26,664 nucleotides of DNA, from positions 1-26,664 of the IMG/VR virus record IMGVR_UViG_3300017971_000180; one strand, 5' to 3'. The number at the start of each line of letters is the position of its first letter. Position 1 is the stretch's first letter. Shown one piece after another: positions 1-7,923 of the stretch. This stretch comes from a virus. A program made the position numbers and the translations under genes. The notes under the pieces are model-generated. The model was given only the letters and a program-made list of their open reading frames with translations. It was not told where the DNA came from and did not search any database.

Positions 1-123
1 AATCTCAACAGTTGTCAAAGTCCCATCAATCACTGTTTGAGCAGTTATAGTTGCCCCAGATAATGGACTTGAAGCAGCATTGACAACCCTGAAATAAATG
101 GTTATTCCATCATCCTGGTGTAA
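1..123. repeat. Terminal direct repeat, copy 1 (circular overlap)
   Basis: These 123 bases are identical to 26542-26664. The frame of the adhesin gene continues perfectly when the two copies are merged, so the simplest reading is that the window is a circular molecule of about 26,541 bp and the repeat is the assembly overlap, not a biological terminal repeat. Confidence 0.95.
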
Positions 124-2490
124 CAAGTATAATGTTTTTGTTTGTGTTGAGTTTGTGAATATGAATCCAGTGTTTGAATACCTCCTTAGAGGATATTCAC
201 TTGCCTCATAAGAAATGTTATAATTTCCTGTTAGAACAATCTGTGGCGGATATAAACACATACTATAATTTATTATGTTATCCATATCAAGAGTATAGGT
301 TCTCTCTGTTCCTGAACCATTCCCATAATAATAATAACCGCTTACATCAGAATAGACTAATGAATCGTTGTTTTCATCCCTAAATGAATAATTTATCGTA
401 TGTGTATTGGCATTAGAGCAGTTATCCAACACAATCTGATATAATGTCTGGTTTGTGAAGTTTGTATTCTCCTCTGTACCGACAAAATCAAAGAACCATC
501 TATGGCTTACATTGGTTGCCCTGAATGTGTCATTCATTGAAATGCTTGGGGTTATATTCCTCTCATATCTTATCAATGTCGCATTGTTTATTATCTCAGA
601 GGCAGTATAGTTTGTACCGTTCCATTCCAGCTTAACGTTTGTCGGAGAAGAGCCATTTCCAATTATATCAAGATATAAGCTTGTTAATAAATCATTTATA
701 ATTGGATCTGAATAGATTTCACTCACATTTACCTTTGTGTATGTGTAATTCTTTACAACAACGTTCAAATCACCGACAGAGCTAAACCTTAAAAGCCCTG
801 GATTGTTCTTAATCCCTGTTATAGTAACTTCAACTTTGTTCGGGGTTATTCTCTCTATCTTTGAAATCTTTGCCTCTGGCTCTCCTTCTAATATATAATC
901 TTTCCAATGGTTTCCCATAACAATCCAAACATCTCCATGATGTCCTTTGTTCCTGTAAATATATATATACTGGTCTGATTCCTCTACAATAGTTATTGTA
1001 TCTGATGGGTTGTCTGGAACTAAGGTCTGTGTATATCTGTCGGTCTTTTTGTCGCTTGTCCATACGTCAGAAGTAGTCCCTCCCTTTATATAGGATTTTA
1101 TGTAGCCATCATCATAGAAATTGTATTGCAGAACGTTGTGAAACAGAACTCCAATATCTACTCCATAATCTCCTCCTAATGCCTTGCCTGTTCCACCGTC
1201 TGCAACACTCACACTTAATGAGTGGTTTCCAACACCTAGAGAGGTTATATCACAAGTTAAATTGTGTTGGAAAGTTGATGAAGATATATTTGTCTCATTA
1301 AAGCAGATAATATTTTCTGTTGTTATATTTACTGTGTGTATCAGGTTATTATCAGAGAAATTGAACTGTCCTATCAAAGTGTTATAGGCATTTGAATGAT
1401 TAGTGAAATTAGTCTCTATTGTTGGACTTACAGTATCTATTGAAAAAGTATAGTTGTTTGTATCAAAAGCATATCCTGTACTGTTATAACATTGAACGTT
1501 CCATAAATAAGTTCCATCTGCAAATTCAACATTGGTAATATTATTGTAACTGGCATTTACGATAATGCTTTGATTTGTCGTATTTAAAGCCCATAATCCA
1601 GTTGAATTTGTCCATAAGCTGCAATTAGATATATTATCTCCAGAACTCACATTATATGTAAAGTTCATATAAGCTGAATTGTTGGTGTTATCATCTGGTG
1701 GTGAAATCAAATCAACAGTAACAAAACCACCTCCTGCCCCAACTTCCATATCTAATCCATTGCCATTGTTCCACATCAGGTTATGTTCTGCTGCTGTTAT
1801 AGTCCTGTTCAAGAACATAAGTTCATCAATGTGTCCCTCAACAGTTGTTGCAGAACTGATGTCACCCATAAGTTTCATATTCTGCCAACTATCATTATAT
1901 TTGACATTCCCAGCATCAACTGTATATGTTGAGATATTAGAACCAACTGCGTCATCAATATATAAAGTGGCATTTCTATTTCCTGTGTCAATATTTATCG
2001 TATAAAAATGCCAGGAACTGTTTATATTAGGTATAGTCAAATCAAACGTCTGCAAATAATAAAAACCAGTTCCCCCCGTTCTTCCAGCAAACCAGGAGAC
2101 ATTTATACTTTGAAATAATCTGAGATGATTCCCCCAATAAGGTTGAGCATTATTCCTTCCATAAGATATAAAATAAGATCCTGAATTGTTTAATTTACCC
2201 CAAAAACTCCAAGAGAAGTTTGTAAGGTTAGACCATATATAAGTATCTGACTGGTTTACAAAACCACCATTGTCAAACACTGCACAGCTGCCTAATATAC
2301 AGTTTGTTGAGGTATAATCAACGCCTTGGTCTGTCCAATTGTGGTCTCCCTGTACATCAATCAGGTTATTCTCAAATTTCCACAAGGCAATCATATTTGC
2401 CTGTATATCTGCTTTGGTTTGAGCATATACAACACTGCTCAACAATAATATGTACACCATTGCCTGTAAAAATATATATGCTTTCCTCAT
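1..2490 (-). CDS. LamG-like adhesin/spike glycoprotein, N-terminal 830 residues
   Basis: This is the 5' part of a 1,099-residue gene that continues at 26541 and stops at 25732. I translated it line by line and found no stop. Residues 1-23 form a signal peptide ending VVYA/QT. Residues about 31-250 look like a concanavalin A/LamG jelly roll (LWKFENN start, FNNGGF-like strand, WHFYTINID, HIDELMFLNRTI, LMWNNGNGLD end). Residues about 260-430 carry Ig-like modules (SPPDDNTNNSAYMNFTYN and a second VSPTI copy). Sequons are very frequent. Near residues 795-877 there is a carboxypeptidase-regulatory-like beta module. LamG proteins of similar size are known in the spindle-shaped viruses PAV1 and TPV1. 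The start codon overlaps the stop of the upstream membrane gene (ATGA). It probably sits in the virion envelope and binds host glycans or S-layer; that role is inference. Confidence 0.85.
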   Translation of the reverse strand, partial: MRKAYIFLQAMVYILLLSSVVYAQTKADIQANMIALWKFENNLIDVQGDHNWTDQGVDYTSTNCILGSCAVFDNGGFVNQSDTYIWSNLTNFSWSFWGKLNNSGSYFISYGRNNAQPYWGNHLRLFQSINVSWFAGRTGGTGFYYLQTFDLTIPNINSSWHFYTINIDTGNRNATLYIDDAVGSNISTYTVDAGNVKYNDSWQNMKLMGDISSATTVEGHIDELMFLNRTITAAEHNLMWNNGNGLDMEVGAGGGFVTVDLISPPDDNTNNSAYMNFTYNVSSGDNISNCSLWTNSTGLWALNTTNQSIIVNASYNNITNVEFADGTYLWNVQCYNSTGYAFDTNNYTFSIDTVSPTIETNFTNHSNAYNTLIGQFNFSDNNLIHTVNITTENIICFNETNISSSTFQHNLTCDITSLGVGNHSLSVSVADGGTGKALGGDYGVDIGVLFHNVLQYNFYDDGYIKSYIKGGTTSDVWTSDKKTDRYTQTLVPDNPSDTITIVEESDQYIYIYRNKGHHGDVWIVMGNHWKDYILEGEPEAKISKIERITPNKVEVTITGIKNNPGLLRFSSVGDLNVVVKNYTYTKVNVSEIYSDPIINDLLTSLYLDIIGNGSSPTNVKLEWNGTNYTASEIINNATLIRYERNITPSISMNDTFRATNVSHRWFFDFVGTEENTNFTNQTLYQIVLDNCSNANTHTINYSFRDENNDSLVYSDVSGYYYYGNGSGTERTYTLDMDNIINYSMCLYPPQIVLTGNYNISYEASEYPLRRYSNTGFIFTNSTQTKTLYLLHQDDGITIYFRVVNAASSPLSGATITAQTVIDGTLTTVEI

Positions 2491-2999
2491 TTATTCTCTC
2501 CTATGATTTTTGGCATAAGTTTCTCCCTGAATATCAATGTAACTGCTGTGGCTATCACAATAACAATGAAATAGAATAGCCATACATCTACAACAAGACA
2601 AGTCATCTTAGCAGCAGTTGATATTGATGCATTGGTACAATCCAGGTGACTTGCGTCTCTAAAATATACAATGAAATTCTTTAGAGGAGTTATCAACACA
2701 ACAGTGACTACAAATATAACTATTGTTGTTATGATTCCCTGGAATGTTCTGCTTCCGCTTACTACTGCTATGCTTAAAGCTATAAGTACTGAGATAAAAT
2801 AAAATAAAGTCATCTCAACAGTGACACAAGTTGCTACCTGTGTTGTTGATAATGAAGAGGAGGAGCAGTTAAGGTTCGTTGCATTAGTTACATTATCAAT
2901 ATTTTCCTTAACTGGTTGTACTAATATCATTGCTACTATAAATAGTATAATCCCTAACATCAGCTTCAATATTATCATCTGTGATTTTTTGTTCCACAT
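2487..2999 (-). CDS. Four-helix membrane protein with internal duplication
   Basis: The 170-residue product has four hydrophobic segments (about 8-26, 63-83, 86-107 and 138-158) and two extracytoplasmic loops. The loops resemble each other: NATNLNCSSSSLSTTQVATC and DASHLDCTNASISTAAKMTC both hold two cysteines about 14 apart, and each is followed by a LFYFI helix. This indicates duplication of a two-helix unit with one disulphide per loop. It overlaps the adhesin start by ATGA, so the two are probably translated together and may form a membrane complex. I do not recognise a named family. Confidence 0.75.
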   Translation of the reverse strand: MWNKKSQMIILKLMLGIILFIVAMILVQPVKENIDNVTNATNLNCSSSSLSTTQVATCVTVEMTLFYFISVLIALSIAVVSGSRTFQGIITTIVIFVVTVVLITPLKNFIVYFRDASHLDCTNASISTAAKMTCLVVDVWLFYFIVIVIATAVTLIFREKLMPKIIGENK

Positions 3000-3001
3000 A
3001 A

Positions 3002-3241
3002 TTATCCCATATATTTCTGATATACTAATTCATCTCCAACATAGCAATAACAAACATCATTCCATTCATCATAGCTATACGTTTCATACTTATCTCCACA
3101 TACGTTATAGACACATTCATTCTCATTATCAATCATCTTTGATCCAATGCTATAAAACATTGCAATGAGTAAAAATTCCATAATACTTATTATGATAAAT
3201 ATGATTCCAATAATTTTCCATCCATTATTATTATCTACCAT
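3002..3241 (-). CDS. Small single-pass membrane protein with Cys-rich ectodomain
   Basis: The 79-residue product has one N-terminal hydrophobic segment (about residues 9-30). After it comes an acidic, tyrosine-rich domain with four cysteines (NECVYNVCGDKY and DVCYCYVG), enough for two disulphides outside the cell or on the virion surface. The start overlaps the 3' end of the upstream gene by 7 bases and has an AAGG site upstream. No family is recognised. Its place between the 1,138-residue protein and the adhesin suggests a minor envelope component. Confidence 0.6.
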   Translation of the reverse strand: MVDNNNGWKIIGIIFIIISIMEFLLIAMFYSIGSKMIDNENECVYNVCGDKYETYSYDEWNDVCYCYVGDELVYQKYMG

Positions 3242-3738
3242 TTGAAAAACCTTCTTTGTCTCTCATAAATTTTTATTCTATTCAGTGCGTCTTTATCTTT
3301 TCCTCTACGGAATTTTTTCTGTTTGTTCTTGATGTTTTCTATTCTTCCTTTTTTGATTTCACTAAGTGTTTGATAATTAACTCCCCAGATATTCTCAGAT
3401 TTAGGTCTCTTTTTCGGCATTTTTGTAAAATCTGCATAACCATACTCATTTATCCTTGATTTTACTTTGAATGTTCCCTTATGTTTTGCAGGAACTGTAT
3501 AGAAATAATTACCTCCAAATTCCTTATCCAATTCTTTTTCTGCTTCTTTTGCTTCTTTCAGAGGTTTATTAGCATAAACATCTATATCTTTTGTATTCCT
3601 CTGCAAATAATCTGGAACTCTCACTTCAATAGCCCTCTCACCATATACTATTTCCTTATCCTTGAGAGTTCTCTCTATAATATTTTTAATCAATTGTTTT
3701 TTTCTATGGAATTTTTCAACTTGTCTTAATGAGACCAT
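3235..3738 (-). CDS. Putative nucleotidyltransferase-fold protein, basic
   Basis: The 167-residue soluble protein has the string VYGERAIEVRVPDYLQRNT followed by KDIDVYANKP. The YG(G/E)-R-A...R-x-T-x-DIDVY pattern resembles the MNT/AbiEii-like nucleotidyltransferase fold, in which the DxD pair binds metal. The usual GS or GG motif is only partly present (GE), so activity is uncertain. The C-terminal 60 residues are strongly basic (IKNKQKKFRRGKDK). The start codon overlaps the upstream stop as TAATG, with GAGG about 10 bases before it. The role next to virion genes is unknown; a nucleic-acid-bound virion protein is another option. Confidence 0.55.
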   Translation of the reverse strand: MVSLRQVEKFHRKKQLIKNIIERTLKDKEIVYGERAIEVRVPDYLQRNTKDIDVYANKPLKEAKEAEKELDKEFGGNYFYTVPAKHKGTFKVKSRINEYGYADFTKMPKKRPKSENIWGVNYQTLSEIKKGRIENIKNKQKKFRRGKDKDALNRIKIYERQRRFFKW

Positions 3739-6700
3739 TATAAAAACATCCTCTTTCTTGAAGATCTTGATGAAAATAATTTTGGTTGTCTCTTTGTTTT
3801 CCTTGGTTTCCTTGGAGTTATTAACCCAAGCTTTCTTAATCTTGCAGATGTGTATGGTATTGCCTTCTTTTCCTGGAAAGAATCAATGGCAAACTGTGTT
3901 TTCTCAACAAATATGCTTGGATTCTTCTTGCTCTGTCTGAATTTATATATCAGTTTATTCCTTAGATTCTCTAAGTCTGGTCTTGCCTCAAACTGTTTTG
4001 AAGATGGTTTTACCTTAAAGCTTCTGTTTGCAAAAGTATCAACAATCTGCATACCCATCCCTTGTGCTGCTTCCAAAGACAACGCTTTCTTGTTCGCAAG
4101 AGAATACCCTACTGCTTTTCTGAATATAACTTTTCCTGTTTTCTTTGATTTTATCTTTGCCAGTGTATTCTTTATAAGAACATCATAACCTTTTTTTCTT
4201 AATTTCTTAAATTGTTCCTCTTCTCTTCCTTTTCTTCTTCTAGTTGGAATGAATACTTCTGGCGGAGGTCCAAAAGGAAATTCAATTCTCGTTGTTGTTT
4301 CTGGAACTTTTCTAAATTGTTCTTGAATCTGTTCCTGTGCTTGTTCCTGTGCTTGTTCCTGTGCTTGTTCCTGTGCTTGTGCCTGAATTATCACCTGTGA
4401 TTGTGATGTTCTTTGAACCTGTTCTTCCATCAATGGTTGTATTTGTTTTTGCGGTTGATATTGAAAAAGAATCTGTCCTTCTCTCTGTTTTGTTGTTGGA
4501 GTTAATATTGGTTCTTGTTGTTGTAATTCCAATACATTTTGTTGAGTTGTTGTTTGTCCCCCAAAAGTAAAATAACCAGGCAATGGAATCCTTTGTCTTA
4601 TTGGAGAGACTTCTCTAGGCAATGTTTTTACAATAAGACTAGGTTCAGCATATCCTGGCAAGAAATCACTTGAAACTGTTATTGCTGGTGGTCTTTGTAC
4701 AAATGTCACACCAGGAGCAGATTCTTCTAACTGAGTTATTGGAATCTCCCCTTTCTCATATTTTTTTAATAATTCATTGAACCTTCCAACTTTCTCAAAA
4801 ACTTCTCTTCCTGCTAAATTTGGTTCTCCTTTTTCCCTTGCCTTTAAAAAATCCTCAAGAATCTTTTGTTTTTCTTCTGATTTGATGAATCTTAGATTCT
4901 CTGCTCTATCAAATGCCTCTTGTAATTCCTGTTCTGTTATTTCCCTTGGTTTTGGTTTAAACTCAATCTGTTCTGCTGGAATTGGTTCTACAACCTTTGT
5001 TGTTTTTGGTCTAAATCCAATTCTATATTCACCATCTAACCTAAACAACTGATGTGTTTCTGTAACCAATGGTTGATCAACAACAATAGATGGTCCACTT
5101 TCAATGAATGTTTCAGTTCTTGTTCTGGATGGTGTTGGTCCTTTGACAAAGAATAATGTTGTATCTTCAATTTCAACAGTTCTTTGAGGTGGAATCTTAT
5201 ATGGTTGTGGTGGTATTCCATTTACAATTGGTTTTGTAGATGGAACAATTTCTTTTGATGTTGGAGTAATTCCTGGTTTAAATATAGTCTTTGTTGATGG
5301 AAATATTGCCTCAACTGCTAGTGCCTCTGATGAAGCAATTGTTCCTCCACCAACTACTTCTTTATTCATTGCCCCTAATGTCTCTCCAACATCAACTGCC
5401 TTAACAAATTTTATTTCTTTTTCTAATTCTCTCTGAAAATTAATATCTCCTTCCGAAACTCTTGCAGAGATTGGTTCAACTGGTTCTGTAAATGCAATAT
5501 CTTGTTTTGTATCGCTTACAACTGTCTTGAGAAGATTATCTTTTGTACCATAAACTTTTGTAACTGTTTTTCCTGATGGTTCTCGTGTTATTCTCACATA
5601 CCCTGTAATATCTCCTTTTATATTCCTAACAGTTATTGTACTCTTTTGAATCCCTTCTGGCGTTATTGTTGAAACTTGATTGGTATTAGCCCCCTTGCTT
5701 GTTGCAACAGTTAATCTTAATTTTGGAATTCTTAGATTAAATAATTCTGACGGGACTTGATCCGAAACCTCTATATACCATTCTGTTTCACTTCCTTTTG
5801 GTCCTTTTATAATCTCTTTTCTTAAAGGACCAGTTCTAACAAAACCAGTAATTTCCTGTGCAGTTAATGGTTTAATTATAACACCACCTTCAACTTTTTG
5901 TTTTACAAAAGGTTCTGGTTCTGGTCTAGGGAATGGATGCCTTACTTTTGTTGATGGTAATGTTTCTCTTAAATCAACTAACCGTTCTGGTGGTACAGTT
6001 TCTTCTGGAATCTTTATTTCTGGCAACGGTTCTTCCCTAACTGTTTTCAAAATATTTTCTGCTTTAATTCCCTTTCTAAAACCACGTATTAATTCAAGTG
6101 GTCCTGTTGCCCTTCCTCCACTTATCAAAAAGAATTCACCAACTTTCTCTGGTTCTCCACTTAATGCACGAATTCCAAATCCAGCTTCTAATATTTTAAA
6201 TGCTTTTGATGTCAAAGATGGAGCAAATTGAAGTGCTTTTTCACCAATTAACGTAATAAGAGTTAATCCACCAACTGTTCTCACATTAGGATCTCTATAT
6301 AAACTCAACATAGTTTGTTTGGCTCCTCTTCTCAATTCTTCTGGTGTCTCTCTTTTTCCAGGAGGTAGAAATAAGTTCTCTATCGGTTTTGAAATAAGCT
6401 GTGGAACTTCAAACATTGTTCTTGCAGTTCCTTTAAGAATTCTTCCTGCAAATCCTTCTTCTCCAAATAATACTTCATATAATTCTTTTGTATCTCCAGG
6501 TTTAATTAATGGAATAACTTCTCCACCAGTATATTCTGTTCCTATAACTGTTGGTTTTTCTCCACCAAAATAAAGAATGTTTTTTTGTTGCTCTATTCTT
6601 TTCTGTTCCTCTATTTTTCTCTGAGTAATATGTTCTTCCTGTAATTTTTTTAATTTTTCTGCAACTCCTGGACCTAATGTTGTAAACGCTATTCCTTTTT

Positions 6701-7154
6701 GCCCAATTGTTGTAAGAACTGGTTTTTGTGGAACAAGAACTTGTCCATATTCTTTAATTTGTGCCTCTTCAGTTAATGATTCTGCTCTTCTCCTTTGTGT
6801 TGGTGTAAACTTACCAGGTTCTACAACCCTTCCATACCTCCTAATTTGTTCTTGTTCGGTAAATGCCTTTGCTCTTGCTAATTGGGTTTCTGTTAATGCC
6901 TTTATTTTCTTTATTGGTAATGGTCTGCCCGTCTTTGGTTGTGGAGCTCCACCTAGTTCTCTTTGACCTCTTTGGAGCTCTTGAGCCCTCTGCTTTGCCT
7001 GTCTCTCTACACTTTCCTGGAATGATTTTCCTTTTGTCTTTGTGTATTCAAGAGCCCTTCTCTGTTCCTCTGTTAGAAATCTTTCTCTACCTGATTCCTG
7101 TAAAGCCCTCGCCTGAACTGCTCTTCTCTTTATGATAGTGGCTGCACTTACCAT
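3738..7154 (-). CDS. Giant 1,138-residue Gln/Pro/Thr-rich putative virion protein
   Basis: This is the largest gene that lies wholly inside the window. The first 210 residues are charged and repetitive: three related blocks each hold an (A/S)-(F/L)-T-E-(E/Q) element followed by a basic stretch, for example AKAFTEQEQIRRYGRVVEPG and AESLTEEAQIKEYGQVLVPQ. A weakly hydrophobic stretch lies near residues 290-345. The middle is rich in Pro, Thr, Lys and Glu with beta-like segments. Around residues 945-965 there is a Q-A-Q-E tract encoded by 12-bp repeats. The last 130 residues are basic and end in RSSRKRMF. There is no signal peptide. A DNA-associated or tegument-like inner virion protein would fit, but that is inference. 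The upstream SD is weak; the next gene starts inside its stop (TAATG). Confidence 0.75.
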   Translation of the reverse strand: MVSAATIIKRRAVQARALQESGRERFLTEEQRRALEYTKTKGKSFQESVERQAKQRAQELQRGQRELGGAPQPKTGRPLPIKKIKALTETQLARAKAFTEQEQIRRYGRVVEPGKFTPTQRRRAESLTEEAQIKEYGQVLVPQKPVLTTIGQKGIAFTTLGPGVAEKLKKLQEEHITQRKIEEQKRIEQQKNILYFGGEKPTVIGTEYTGGEVIPLIKPGDTKELYEVLFGEEGFAGRILKGTARTMFEVPQLISKPIENLFLPPGKRETPEELRRGAKQTMLSLYRDPNVRTVGGLTLITLIGEKALQFAPSLTSKAFKILEAGFGIRALSGEPEKVGEFFLISGGRATGPLELIRGFRKGIKAENILKTVREEPLPEIKIPEETVPPERLVDLRETLPSTKVRHPFPRPEPEPFVKQKVEGGVIIKPLTAQEITGFVRTGPLRKEIIKGPKGSETEWYIEVSDQVPSELFNLRIPKLRLTVATSKGANTNQVSTITPEGIQKSTITVRNIKGDITGYVRITREPSGKTVTKVYGTKDNLLKTVVSDTKQDIAFTEPVEPISARVSEGDINFQRELEKEIKFVKAVDVGETLGAMNKEVVGGGTIASSEALAVEAIFPSTKTIFKPGITPTSKEIVPSTKPIVNGIPPQPYKIPPQRTVEIEDTTLFFVKGPTPSRTRTETFIESGPSIVVDQPLVTETHQLFRLDGEYRIGFRPKTTKVVEPIPAEQIEFKPKPREITEQELQEAFDRAENLRFIKSEEKQKILEDFLKAREKGEPNLAGREVFEKVGRFNELLKKYEKGEIPITQLEESAPGVTFVQRPPAITVSSDFLPGYAEPSLIVKTLPREVSPIRQRIPLPGYFTFGGQTTTQQNVLELQQQEPILTPTTKQREGQILFQYQPQKQIQPLMEEQVQRTSQSQVIIQAQAQEQAQEQAQEQAQEQIQEQFRKVPETTTRIEFPFGPPPEVFIPTRRRKGREEEQFKKLRKKGYDVLIKNTLAKIKSKKTGKVIFRKAVGYSLANKKALSLEAAQGMGMQIVDTFANRSFKVKPSSKQFEARPDLENLRNKLIYKFRQSKKNPSIFVEKTQFAIDSFQEKKAIPYTSARLRKLGLITPRKPRKTKRQPKLFSSRSSRKRMFL
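4331..4385. repeat. 12-bp in-frame coding repeat (Gln-rich tract)
   Basis: A 12-bp unit, TTCCTGTGCTTG on the plus strand, repeats about four times without change. On the coding minus strand it gives the repeating peptide A-Q-E-Q. The length is a multiple of three, so expansion or contraction by slippage keeps the gene in frame. Confidence 0.85.
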
Positions 7155-7163
7155 ATTCCATTC

Positions 7164-7307
7164 TTAAACCTTGAATTTATCTGATTTCCCAACATGATAT
7201 TGCTTTGATTTTCCAATCCTATATTTTTTGGATTTTCCAATCCTATAATTATATGCCTTTCCAATCTGCAATTTCCTTGGTGTTTTTTCAACTAATGGGT
7301 TTTTCAT
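7164..7307 (-). CDS. 47-residue basic protein with Y-R-I-G-K-S-K-K repeats
   Basis: An ATG at 7307 is preceded by GGAGGT at ideal spacing and opens a 47-codon frame. From residue 13 the protein is built of four octads: LQIGKAYN, YRIGKSKK, YRIGKSKQ and YHVGKSDK, ending FKV. It is strongly basic, with no acidic patch to offset it. The pattern suggests a nucleic-acid-binding peptide, possibly for genome compaction in the virion. It lies directly upstream of the 1,138-residue gene and downstream of two micro-ORFs of similar charge. No family is recognised. Confidence 0.7.
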   Translation of the reverse strand: MKNPLVEKTPRKLQIGKAYNYRIGKSKKYRIGKSKQYHVGKSDKFKV

Positions 7308-7343
7308 TTGTTTTACCTCCGTTTTGTTTTTTTATGATGTCTT

Positions 7344-7367
7344 AAAGAAGAGAATTATCTCTTCTTT
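7344..7367. other. Hairpin: 10-bp perfect stem, 4-base loop
   Basis: AAAGAAGAGA at 7344-7353 pairs with TCTCTTCTTT at 7358-7367 around an ATTA loop. On the minus-strand transcript the hairpin covers the stop codon of the micro-ORF at 7355-7396. It could protect or attenuate mRNA between the basic-peptide genes. There is no long U run right after it in the sense direction, so I do not call it a terminator. Confidence 0.6.
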
Positions 7368-7396
7368 TTTCTTCTTCTTTTTTTTCTACATGGCAT
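7355..7396 (-). CDS. 13-residue Arg/Lys micro-protein (protamine-like)
   Basis: GGAGGG lies about seven bases before an ATG at 7396. The frame encodes MPC followed by ten residues that are all Lys or Arg, then TAA. Such a peptide would bind DNA without needing a fold, like protamine. The good ribosome site and the position between two other basic genes argue for translation. Against this, purine-rich DNA (AAA, AGA, AAG) produces Lys/Arg runs by chance, and 13 codons are too few for a coding test. Confidence 0.4.
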   Translation of the reverse strand: MPCRKKRRRKKKR

Positions 7397-7431
7397 TTTA
7401 TTCCCTCCATATTTTTATTTGATTTCTAATA

Positions 7432-7473
7432 TTAAGTCCACCTATACCTCTTCTTCCTGCCACGACGTGCCAT
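7432..7473 (-). CDS. 13-residue basic micro-protein
   Basis: The ATG at 7473 shares a base with the TAA of the upstream gene (TAATG), the same coupling seen between many genes here. It encodes MARRGRKKRYRWT, with seven Arg or Lys in 13 residues. It has no strong ribosome site of its own and would depend on coupling. Together with the neighbours at 7355-7396 and 7164-7307 it forms a row of basic micro-genes. Confidence 0.4.
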   Translation of the reverse strand: MARRGRKKRYRWT

Positions 7474-7694
7474 TATCTTCTTCTCTTCTTCCTAGTTCCA
7501 AGCAAATCACTTGACAGACTAAGACTTTGTCCAAGCAATCCTCCTCCAATACCAACCTGTGTTGCCTGTCTTATTCCTAATGGAATAGATGTCTGGTTTC
7601 CAACCTGCTGTGCAGCCAACCCTGCAAGAGGTGTTGTTATTGTCATACCGACAAACCCCCCAATCCTTTCCAAATTCTTCTTTTTCTTTGCCAT
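7473..7694 (-). CDS. Small Gly-rich amphipathic protein with basic ends
   Basis: The 73-residue product begins MAKKKKN and ends GTRKKRRR. Between them are two mildly hydrophobic, Gly/Leu/Thr-rich stretches (about residues 11-31 and 45-66). AGGAGG lies just upstream of the ATG. The layout, basic tails around a hydrophobic core, would suit a membrane- or capsid-lining protein that contacts DNA. No family is recognised. It is the second gene of the transcript starting near 7845. Confidence 0.65.
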   Translation of the reverse strand: MAKKKKNLERIGGFVGMTITTPLAGLAAQQVGNQTSIPLGIRQATQVGIGGGLLGQSLSLSSDLLGTRKKRRR

Positions 7695-7703
7695 TTTAAC
7701 CTC

Positions 7704-7844
7704 CTATTTAAAGATTAAATCCTTTTTATTTATTTTAATGAAGCGAGGGACTTTGCCTTTTATTCCCAATGATTTCTTATTAATATTAACGAGAAGCTGG
7801 TTGTTTTTTTTGTTTACTATCACTTTTGCCTTGACAAATTTCAT
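7704..7844 (-). CDS. 46-residue basic beta-rich protein, probably leaderless
   Basis: MKFVKAKVIVNKKNNQLLV opens the frame, which goes on to GIKGKVPRFIKINKKDLIF. The pattern of a K-x-x-V-N-K-K-N start, then a PR(F/K)IKI-x-x-x-DL end, is one I associate with short archaeal and plasmid proteins of unknown role (DUF2080-like is possible, not certain). The TATA box centre at 7871 is about 27 bp before the ATG, so transcription should start at or next to the start codon: a leaderless mRNA. It is the first gene of this transcript. Confidence 0.65.
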   Translation of the reverse strand: MKFVKAKVIVNKKNNQLLVNINKKSLGIKGKVPRFIKINKKDLIFK

Positions 7845-7867
7845 AATTCATTAAATAAACTTTGAAG

Positions 7868-7875
7868 TATATAAA
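7868..7875 (-). promoter_or_regulatory. TATA box (TTTATATA) for the second late transcript
   Basis: TTTATATACTTCAA on the minus strand is the same 14 bases found in front of both capsid-like genes. It lies about 27 bp from the ATG at 7844, the usual archaeal TATA-to-start-site distance. Confidence 0.7.
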
Positions 7876-7882
7876 CTTTTCT

Positions 7883-7898
7883 AAACTACATGTAGTTT
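7883..7898. promoter_or_regulatory. 16-bp perfect palindrome upstream of TATA box
   Basis: AAACTACATGTAGTTT is fully self-complementary and sits about 19 bp upstream (centre to centre) of the TATA box at 7868-7875. In archaea, activators often bind just upstream of BRE/TATA, so it may be a dimer-binding operator. No second copy was found near the other promoters. Confidence 0.5.
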
Positions 7899-7923
7899 TC
7901 ACACGAGAAAACGGTTCATTTTT

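Noticed and set aside
1-123. Viral terminal direct repeat for linear packaging
   Set aside because: A gene reads through the junction without change when the copies are merged, which fits a circular contig overlap better.
3256-7135. Plus-strand frames opposite the large minus-strand genes
   Set aside because: They are Ser/Leu/Phe-rich shadows of Lys/Glu/Gln-rich coding DNA, without ribosome sites or family motifs.
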